DNA from: Chloracidobacterium sp.
GTDB lineage: Bacteria; Acidobacteriota; Blastocatellia; Pyrinomonadales; Pyrinomonadaceae
Length of the DNA: 64,000 nt
Reading direction: 5' to 3'
Assembly: GCA_016711345.1 (NCBI GenBank)
Contig: JADJTD010000001.1
Coordinates: 1,922,001-1,986,000 of the forward strand
Shown here: positions 34,284 through 41,540 of the stretch, piece by piece
Numbering within the stretch: position 1 is the first letter of the stretch
Layout of the letters: each line of letters begins with the position of its first letter
The notes under the pieces: generated by a model
What the model saw: the letters and a program-made list of their open reading frames with translations, nothing else
Told to the model about the DNA's origin: nothing
Database searches by the model: none
Translations under genes and position numbers: made by a program

Positions 34284-35498
34284 ATGGACTCGAAGATAGG
34301 CCTCATTATCCAATTAGCCGGAGTTTCGCTGATCACGCTGCTGACGCTCTTTTTGCGGCGCTCGATCAATGTTGTAGCGCTCAAGCATTGGACCAATGCA
34401 TGGCTTTTTCTCTCTTTTGCGCTGTTTTGCCTGCGTCTCGCGTTTAGCTATGAGGTATATTCTGTTCAACTGTTCAGCCTATATTTTTTGAATGAGTACA
34501 TTTTCGGATTCCTCCTTGTAGCCGGATGCAGAAGCCTAACCGAGAACAAGGAAATGCGAATAAGTAATGAGCTCTTCATACTTCCATTCATATTCGTAGC
34601 GTTCGGTTTGCCATTCATGGGCAACGATTTCAACCTTATATTCAATGCCCATTCATTGATCTTGTCGGGTTTTTTCATACTCGCATTTATAGCTCTGTGG
34701 CGGACAAAACTGCGAACATTCGGATGGCGTGTCATGCTCATCGCGCTGGGCCTGCTATTCGTTGATTTCTTTCAGTATTTTGTTGTTTTTACTGCCCGCC
34801 AGTATCTTTTAATCGATACCGATTATCTCTCTTACAATTCAGTTATCGACCTAACGCTACAGATCTTGCTTGGGTTCGGGATGGTGATCGTTCTTCTCGA
34901 ACAGGTTCTCGCCGATGCGAAGAGTGCTAATGAAAAGCTCCAAATAGCGCATGCAAGGCTCGAGGAACTTGCTCATATGGATCCGCTTACTGCGGCCCTC
35001 AACAGGCACGCTTTTCATGGCTATTTGAAACGCCAGGGCGATTCGGATCAAAAAGTTGTTGGCAGCGTTGGTTTCTTCGATATAGACGGCCTTAAGGACA
35101 TCAACGACAATTACGGGCACGCCGTCGGCGATGCTGCGATAAGATTGGCAGTCAGAGCGATACGAGAAGTTATTCGAGGTGAGGACCTGATCTTTCGATG
35201 GGGCGGCGACGAATTTTTTGTAATCATGGTCGGGCTTGATGCGGAAGTTGCCTACAAAAGAATGGTAAAAATGGAAGAACTGTTGACGGATGTAAACGTC
35301 ATGGGTGCCGATCAACCCCTAACGATAGGAATTTCGCATGCGTTCGAGAATTTTACTGATATCAATGACCTCGAAAACACTATTGCTAAGGCCGACGCGA
35401 TGATGTACCTGAATAAACAGCAACGAAAAGCCCACAAGTCTGATCTCACATTGCCAAGCCAACCTTTATTGAGCAGTCAAGTTCCTCTTCAGCGCTGA
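34284..35498 (+). CDS. Membrane-bound diguanylate cyclase
   Basis: 404 residues: about seven membrane helices in residues 1-205, a short coiled linker (EQVLADAKSANEKLQIAHAR), then a GGDEF domain at about 225-385 with the intact active site RWGGDEFFVIMV and MDPLTAALNRHAF. FDIDGLKDINDNYGHAVGDAA provides the metal-binding Asp. Probably makes cyclic-di-GMP in response to a membrane signal. Together with the HD-GYP gene it flanks the cluster of giant secreted proteins. Confidence 0.92.
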   Translation: MDSKIGLIIQLAGVSLITLLTLFLRRSINVVALKHWTNAWLFLSFALFCLRLAFSYEVYSVQLFSLYFLNEYIFGFLLVAGCRSLTENKEMRISNELFILPFIFVAFGLPFMGNDFNLIFNAHSLILSGFFILAFIALWRTKLRTFGWRVMLIALGLLFVDFFQYFVVFTARQYLLIDTDYLSYNSVIDLTLQILLGFGMVIVLLEQVLADAKSANEKLQIAHARLEELAHMDPLTAALNRHAFHGYLKRQGDSDQKVVGSVGFFDIDGLKDINDNYGHAVGDAAIRLAVRAIREVIRGEDLIFRWGGDEFFVIMVGLDAEVAYKRMVKMEELLTDVNVMGADQPLTIGISHAFENFTDINDLENTIAKADAMMYLNKQQRKAHKSDLTLPSQPLLSSQVPLQR

Positions 35499-35529
35499 TC
35501 TAGCAGTATCACTAAGTTAAAAACTGCGC

Positions 35530-38500
35530 TTAAAACAGTTCAATTTTACCATCGGTTGCTATTACTTCCGGTAAGCCTTCATTAAACATCAGGCGTTCCC
35601 AGATAAGCGGCGAAACCGCGCCCGGTGAACCGACTGCAAAGAATCTAAGATTGAGAAGCACGATATTACCGTCGATCGGGATCGAGCCATAAATTACAAC
35701 TCTTAAAAGTCCGGGTTCAGTTGCGTTTGCGACCGCAGAGAGCGAGGGGCTCGCCGTTCCGACAAGGTCAACAGGATCGGCCTGAGGCTGGATCACCGAC
35801 GGGTCATACATGAGGTCGAATTCATAGGAAATTATTCCCTTATTCGCCGCGTTCTCGATGTGTATTGGAATAAGGATTTCTTTGCCGCTTTGCGTAACAA
35901 GATCCGGCAATCTTACCGCCGAAGTTCTTTCAGGGCCGCCGCCGCCCGCAGAGCGTTCACCGATGCCGCTAGTCCAATTGCCCGAAACTTCACCTATCAG
36001 CAGCGCAGTATAATTCTCATTCGTAAGTTCGGAATCAACAGCGGAATACATTCTGCTTGCCGGGTTAAATATCCACGTTCCTGAGAGTCCGACGGGCGGC
36101 GGCAATCCGACCGCGTACCGCGCGACAAGTGCAGCGTCGAAGGATGATACGCCGCCGCCGCCGCTAGCATCTGAGGATGCTAACTGCACCGGACTTAATG
36201 AGACCGTCCCGGAAGCATATCCTGCAATCAATGCAGCATCGAACGAACCAATCGCACTATTGATACCGCCCGATTTCGAAGGCGTAACGGTATAACTACC
36301 CGACCCAAAGCCGCTCAGCAAATACAAACCTTGCTCTCCTGTCATGACGGAGATCAAAGACGGGCCGTTGGCGCTCATAACAACGTCTGGAACAAATCGC
36401 GGCCCTGATCCGACGGCATTTCCGTACGAAACAGTTCCACTGATTGTGGACGGAGGCGTTGGCGTCGGTGTAAATGTCTCCGTAGCAGTTGCAGTTGCGG
36501 TAAAAGTCTCAGTCGCTGTAGCCGTTGGAGTAAACGTCTCTGTAGCCGTTGCCGTTGGAGTAAATGTTTCCGTTGCCGTAGCTGTCGGAGTGAACGTTTC
36601 CGTTGCGGTTGCTGTCGGAGTAAATGTCTCCGTTGCGGTTGCTGTTGGAGTAAATGTCTCCGTCGCTGTGGCCGTTGGTGTAAACGTCTCCGTTGCGGTT
36701 GCTGTTGGAGTGAATGTTTCCGTTGCGGTTGCTGTTGGAGTGAATGTTTCCGTTGCGGTTGCTGTTGGAGTGAATGTTTCCGTTGCAGTTGCTGTCGGAG
36801 TAAACGTCTCCGTCGCAGTTGCTGTCGGAGTGAATGTTTCCGTTGCCGTAGCGGTTGGAGTAAACGTTTCCGTTGCAGTTGCTGTTGGAGTAAACGTCTC
36901 AGTCGCAGTTGCAGTCGGAGTAAACGTTTCCGTTGCAGTTGCTGTTGGAGTAAACGTCTCTGTAGCCGTTGCCGTTGGAGTAAATGTTTCCGTTGCCGTA
37001 GCTGTCGGAGTGAACGTTTCCGTTGCGGTTGCTGTCGGAGTAAACGTCTCAGTCGCCGTTGCCGTCGCTGTAAAAGTCTCAGTCGCTGTAGCCGTTGGAG
37101 TAAACGTCTCCGTTGCGGTTGCTGTCGGCGTAAACGTCTCCGTTGCAGTAGCTGTCGGCGTAAATGTCTCCGTCGCAGTTGCTGTTGGTGTAAATGTCTC
37201 CGTGGCTGTAGCGGTTGGGGTAAACGTCTCTGTAGCCGTTGCCGTTGGAGTAAACGTTTCCGTAGCTGTCGCGGTTGGAGTAAACGTTTCCGTTGCCGTA
37301 GCGGTTGGAGTAAACGTTTCCGTCGCAGTTGCTGTTGGAGTAAACGTCTCCGTGGCTGTAGCCGTTGGAGTAAATGTTTCCGTAGCTGTAGCCGTTGGAG
37401 TAAACGTCTCCGTTGCGGTTGCGGTTGGAGTAAACGTTTCCGTCGCTGTCGCAGTCGGAGTAAACGTTTCCGTTGCAGTTGCTGTTGGAGTAAACGTTTC
37501 CGTCGCAGTTGCTGTTGGTGTAAACGTCTCTGTAGCCGTTGCCGTTGGAGTAAATGTCTCCGTTGCAGTAGCTGTCGGCGTAAATGTCTCTGTCGCAGTA
37601 GCGGTTGGAGTAAACGTCTCTGTAGCTGTTGCCGTTGCAGTAAAAGTTTCCGTTGCCGTTGCGGTCGGTGTAAAGGTCTCCGTTTCAGTTGCCGTCGGCG
37701 TGAAAGTCACGGTTGCTGTTGCCGTCGGAGTAAATGTTTCCGTAGCTGTAGCCGTCGGCGTGAACGTCTGAGTTGCCGTCGCAGTCGGTGTAAATGTATT
37801 TGTCGCGGTGGGCGTTGGAGTGAATGTGCTCGTCGCTGTCGGCGTAAAAGTGTTGGTCGCCGTTGGAGTTGGTGTAAATGTACTCGTTGCCGTTGCCGTT
37901 GGCGTGAAGGTGCTCGTTGCTGTCGCCGTTGGTGTAAATGTATTCGTTGCTGTCGCTGATGGCGTGAAGGTGCTTGTTGCTGTCGGAGTTGGTGTGAACG
38001 TATTCGTTGCCGTTGCCGTTGCTGTATTAGTTGGCGTCGGCGTGAAGGTTGCAGTGGCCGTCGCAGTGTTTGTTGGCGTATTTGTCGATGTTCTCGTCGG
38101 AGTATTTGTAGCTGTATTAGTTGGCGTCGGTGTGAATGTGGCCGTCGCCGTAGCAGTTGCCGTATTCGTCGGTGTAGGAGGCGTGCAGCTCGATACTGTG
38201 TAATGGACTTTTCCGTTAAACGCTCTGGGCGTAAAACTGGTTCCAAAAGGATATGCCTTGCCGGTTCCTTCCTTGATCCTTATGTTTGCATCGCTGGCAA
38301 AAACAGTACCGACCGAGGTTCCCGGCGTGTAACTCATAGACCCGGCAGCTTCTGTGTAAGTGATATAAAACGCATACGTTTGGCCCGCCGGAATGGTGAC
38401 GTTCAATGGTATCGGTATTGATGTGGAAAGACCGGGGCCGTTAGCAACAACGTCGTCGTAAATTCCTGCCAACGTCCACGCGCCCGAATTTGTCTCAAAT

Positions 38501-41253
38501 CCTACATGGGTACCTGACTTATACCAGATCGCGACGTTTCCATTGTTGTTTAGATGTTCGTCAAACGACTTTATTACTACGGAGTTGATAGACGTTATGT
38601 CGAACATATTGCCGTTCTGAGAAGCTCCGCCGGCGAATGTGCTTGTGAGTGAAGTTTGGCAAAATGGCGTTGGAACTGCCGTCGGCGTATTTGTCGGTGT
38701 CGCCGTCGGCGTGGTGGCATCAGCGCTGACAAACAAAGTTACAGGAATAATGGTCGGGGCATTTAGAGCTCCGGGCGAGTCGATGGTTATTTGCCCTTGA
38801 TATTCAGCGCCGATGGTCAGTCCGGCCGGATTTACCGTGACGTTAAGATTTGAAGGTGCAGAGCCATTAGCAGCCCCAAGCGTTATCCATGACTGATTGT
38901 CTGTTGCCGTCCAGTTAAGATTCCCATCGCCGCCATTGCGAATCGCGATCGTTTGCGTCAACGGCTGGTTTCTGGGTATCTTAAACATCATTTCGCCGGG
39001 TACCGCTATCAGTGTTGCGGGTATTGCAGGTTTGTTGCGAAATACGCGGATCGTAATTGAAGAAGTTCCCGTAAGATTTGGCGTATCTGTTGCAGTGAGG
39101 GTGATCGTATGCGTTCCCTCGTTCAGTGCCAATGCACTAATGTTTAATGACGTACCTGTCCCAAGAGCTCCGTTAAGGTTAGACGTCCATGCCAAGCGAG
39201 ATCCTGTCAGCGCACCCTCATCAACGTCTGAACCCGTACCTTCCAGCATTACCATCTGATCGCCAACGTAGAGCCGGTTAGTTTCCGGAGCATCGATCTG
39301 GGCTATGGGTGCGTGATTTGAAACTGTAAAAAGCCCCGATTGTACAGTTCTACAATTGAACCCGTCACTTACGGTTACACGGATACGACCCTGAGTTGTG
39401 CCTGGCAGCTTGGTCACATCTACAGTCAGGCTATTCGTGTTCCAATTGAACGCGAGCGTTTTCCATGATGTTCCATTGTTTGCGCTGAATTCGACGGTGT
39501 GTGTCAATGTCGTACCGCCGTTCGAATCGGAGGCGTTCCAGGTGAAATTTGCGGTCGCTCCGCTCAACACCGCACCGGCTGCCGGAGCTGTGACACTGGC
39601 GGACGGAGTTGCAGATGAAGCCGTTCGCGTAAACAGGACAGTTTCGTTACGCAGAAGCACGATCTTTCTCGCATTGGTGTTCCACGGTATGAGCAGCGAA
39701 AAGGAAGCCGTCGTGTCCGAGTCTTGATCCGGGCTAAAACTGTGCCGTGATAAAACTGCACTTGCGGCGGTCTCGAGACGGATCGAGTATTCTCCCGGCG
39801 CTGGAATCGGGATATTGGCCGCTGAGGCACTTATAACGACGTTGCCAACAGTTCCTGTTTGAGCACTAAGGTTGATCGTTCCATCGACAATGACAGTCTG
39901 CGAGGCGTTGACAAATTGCTGGGATGGCGTTGGTGCTGCTGACGAGAACTGCGTTTGAAAAAGCTGGTTGTAATTCATTCCCGATGGCCAACTCGGGCGC
40001 CCGTAGCTCATAAAATCGGGCGTATGCGGATAATATATCTTGTTAGTGATACCAGTCGAGCCGTTCACATCAAATCCGAAAACGGTCGTCGGACCGTAAT
40101 CGGTTTTGCTCAGGCTCAGTGTGCTGTCGCCTTCCAGCAGCGTACAAGGCACAAACTGGAAAAGGTAATAACATTTCTCGTTTTCCTTGTAACGTGAGTG
40201 ATACAGTCCCAGCGAATGGCCCTGTTCGTGAACGCGGGCATTTATGCTTCCTGTATTAACGTAACCGATCGTCGGGCGGCCGGGAACATATGCCAGGCCG
40301 TCAATGTTCAGCGTACCAGGGTTACAATCGGCAAAGACGCCGTGGTAATAATCTTTTGCAGTTCCATTGCGGTAATCGCTAAGCTGCATACCGTTCATTT
40401 GTCTAAGGATCGACAACAGGTCGGTATTAACGCATGCATTGAACTGTGTTCGTCTGGATTCTGATACTGCATCGGCGTTGAGTTGGCCGACGGGATAGCG
40501 GCCCAGAAATTCTTTCTTCACCTTAGCGGTTTCCGCATCGGTCGGTGTGCGGTCTGTGCCGGAGTTCCTGTATGTATATTTTAATAGCTTAACGCTGAAA
40601 GGGTCCGTAGGCTGAAACGTAACCGTGACTTTGGTGCACGCATCGCCGCCGCCTTCACACTCAAATGGAAGCTCATTGCCGGCAAAGCTGAACTCAACAT
40701 TTCCTGTCCGCCACGCACTTGGTATCTCGAATAGATAACTGTCATTCAAAGCTGCACGCAGCGGAAAACGCGGAACCGGAATGGATCTGCCTTCATTAAT
40801 ATTGGTTATTGGCCCCGGACTCAAGATCGTTCCCGTGCCTGCATCTCTGGCGGTAAGCGTAGCCGACGACGAAAATGAAGAAACAGATAGGTTCTTAACG
40901 TGAGCGCGAACGTAGGTTCTCTTATTCGCTACAAGCGGCAAACTGTTATTTAGATTTTGTACGCCCTGAGTGACTTCCAGCCCTATCAAAATAAGCGAAC
41001 CGCTGCCAAGAGTACTCGCCGCCGGAGCGGCTAATATTTCAGCATCATTGATGCGTTCGAGCTCACTTGCTTCGACACCAAAACCCGATCCGCTGCCCCA
41101 ATAGGCATTGGCCGCGAAACCGGTCATAAGAACGAGGATTGCGGTAATAGTGAGAATGCCGGATGACGGTCTTTGGGCGAACATAAACAAATACTTTTCC
41201 GCCGAAAAACGGCCGAGAGTCAATAAACTCCTAATCGCATGCCCAATTCGCAA
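35530..41253 (-). CDS. Giant secreted metzincin-like protein with Thr/Pro decapeptide repeats
   Basis: Up to 1907 residues; an alternative ATG at 41184 (residue 24) starts a more typical signal peptide (hydrophobic ILTITAILVLMTGFA). Residues about 85-450 look like a protease domain with the metzincin zinc motif HEQGHSLGLYH at 342-352. Then Ig-like/cadherin-like beta domains (about 560-760), a BACON-like domain (about 770-860), a beta domain with a Cys at each end, and more than 40 units of TFTPTATATE (coding 36.46-38.18 kb). The C-terminal module has a beta segment, SFDA dockerin-like repeats and a cohesin-like domain, as in the protein at 25999. Likely a surface or secreted protease or adhesin. 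Confidence 0.85.
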   Translation of the reverse strand: MRIGHAIRSLLTLGRFSAEKYLFMFAQRPSSGILTITAILVLMTGFAANAYWGSGSGFGVEASELERINDAEILAAPAASTLGSGSLILIGLEVTQGVQNLNNSLPLVANKRTYVRAHVKNLSVSSFSSSATLTARDAGTGTILSPGPITNINEGRSIPVPRFPLRAALNDSYLFEIPSAWRTGNVEFSFAGNELPFECEGGGDACTKVTVTFQPTDPFSVKLLKYTYRNSGTDRTPTDAETAKVKKEFLGRYPVGQLNADAVSESRRTQFNACVNTDLLSILRQMNGMQLSDYRNGTAKDYYHGVFADCNPGTLNIDGLAYVPGRPTIGYVNTGSINARVHEQGHSLGLYHSRYKENEKCYYLFQFVPCTLLEGDSTLSLSKTDYGPTTVFGFDVNGSTGITNKIYYPHTPDFMSYGRPSWPSGMNYNQLFQTQFSSAAPTPSQQFVNASQTVIVDGTINLSAQTGTVGNVVISASAANIPIPAPGEYSIRLETAASAVLSRHSFSPDQDSDTTASFSLLIPWNTNARKIVLLRNETVLFTRTASSATPSASVTAPAAGAVLSGATANFTWNASDSNGGTTLTHTVEFSANNGTSWKTLAFNWNTNSLTVDVTKLPGTTQGRIRVTVSDGFNCRTVQSGLFTVSNHAPIAQIDAPETNRLYVGDQMVMLEGTGSDVDEGALTGSRLAWTSNLNGALGTGTSLNISALALNEGTHTITLTATDTPNLTGTSSITIRVFRNKPAIPATLIAVPGEMMFKIPRNQPLTQTIAIRNGGDGNLNWTATDNQSWITLGAANGSAPSNLNVTVNPAGLTIGAEYQGQITIDSPGALNAPTIIPVTLFVSADATTPTATPTNTPTAVPTPFCQTSLTSTFAGGASQNGNMFDITSINSVVIKSFDEHLNNNGNVAIWYKSGTHVGFETNSGAWTLAGIYDDVVANGPGLSTSIPIPLNVTIPAGQTYAFYITYTEAAGSMSYTPGTSVGTVFASDANIRIKEGTGKAYPFGTSFTPRAFNGKVHYTVSSCTPPTPTNTATATATATFTPTPTNTATNTPTRTSTNTPTNTATATATFTPTPTNTATATATNTFTPTPTATSTFTPSATATNTFTPTATATSTFTPTATATSTFTPTPTATNTFTPTATSTFTPTPTATNTFTPTATATQTFTPTATATETFTPTATATVTFTPTATETETFTPTATATETFTATATATETFTPTATATETFTPTATATETFTPTATATETFTPTATATETFTPTATATETFTPTATATETFTPTATATETFTPTATATETFTPTATATETFTPTATATETFTPTATATETFTPTATATETFTPTATATETFTPTATATETFTPTATATETFTPTATATETFTPTATATETFTPTATATETFTATATATETFTPTATATETFTPTATATETFTPTATATETFTPTATATETFTPTATATETFTPTATATETFTPTATATETFTPTATATETFTPTATATETFTPTATATETFTPTATATETFTPTATATETFTPTATATETFTPTATATETFTPTATATETFTPTATATETFTPTATATETFTPTATATETFTATATATETFTPTPTPPSTISGTVSYGNAVGSGPRFVPDVVMSANGPSLISVMTGEQGLYLLSGFGSGSYTVTPSKSGGINSAIGSFDAALIAGYASGTVSLSPVQLASSDASGGGGVSSFDAALVARYAVGLPPPVGLSGTWIFNPASRMYSAVDSELTNENYTALLIGEVSGNWTSGIGERSAGGGGPERTSAVRLPDLVTQSGKEILIPIHIENAANKGIISYEFDLMYDPSVIQPQADPVDLVGTASPSLSAVANATEPGLLRVVIYGSIPIDGNIVLLNLRFFAVGSPGAVSPLIWERLMFNEGLPEVIATDGKIELF
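36456..38190 (-). repeat. 30-bp coding tandem repeat (TFTPTATATE units)
   Basis: Over 40 near-perfect 30-base units plus about a dozen looser ones (TNTFTPT, TSTFTPT). Units differ at synonymous positions (all four Ala, Thr and Pro third bases occur) while the peptide stays the same. Three units carry TFTATATATE; their TAAAAGTYTC cores start at 36501, 37071 and 37641, exactly 570 bases (19 units) apart. A stretch of about 100 bases (36524-36624) recurs identically 420 bases (14 units) downstream. Confidence 0.9.
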
Positions 41254-41451
41254 AAATGCAAGGGATTACATCAATTAGCTTATAAAAAAATTATAGGTTG
41301 ATTAACCGTAATGTCAAGATTTTTAGGTTTAAGCGAAGTGTCAGAACCGGTAGCGGCTGGTTCTTTTGCCCAAGCCCGCACGTGTCCGTAGCCCGTACGT
41401 TAGTAAGGGCATCACTAGCAAGAGTTCCGCACGAGTAACGGCATCACGCTG

Positions 41452-41510
41452 CAAAAGCCCGCACATAAGTAAGGGCGATACACTCAACAACGAATGTATC
41501 GCCCTCTTAA
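41452..41510 (+). repeat. Dispersed palindromic repeat, copy B, with partial copies beside it
   Basis: Matches copy A (312-368, minus strand) over about 58 bases: CAAAAGCCCGCACATAAGTA, then a hairpin GGCGATACA / TGTATCGCC. Two further short relatives of the first half (AGCCCGTACGTTAGTAAGGGC at about 41391-41411, and a CCGCACGAGTAACGGC stretch near 41428) precede it, so the intergenic space 41254-41540 is built largely of this repeat. Confidence 0.65.
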
Positions 41511-41540
41511 TGATTACAGTTATCAGCTATTAGTTATCAA

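Noticed and set aside
36344..37771. Long rightward open frame with a Val/Ala repeat (NVSVAVAVGV) opposite the giant protein
   Set aside because: It is the antisense reading of the TFTPTATATE repeat. The 30-base unit has no stop in this frame by composition; no start context, signal peptide or family pattern.
36456..38190. Regular 30-base repeats as a possible CRISPR array
   Set aside because: Units are directly adjacent with no spacers, and they translate cleanly within a large secreted protein.
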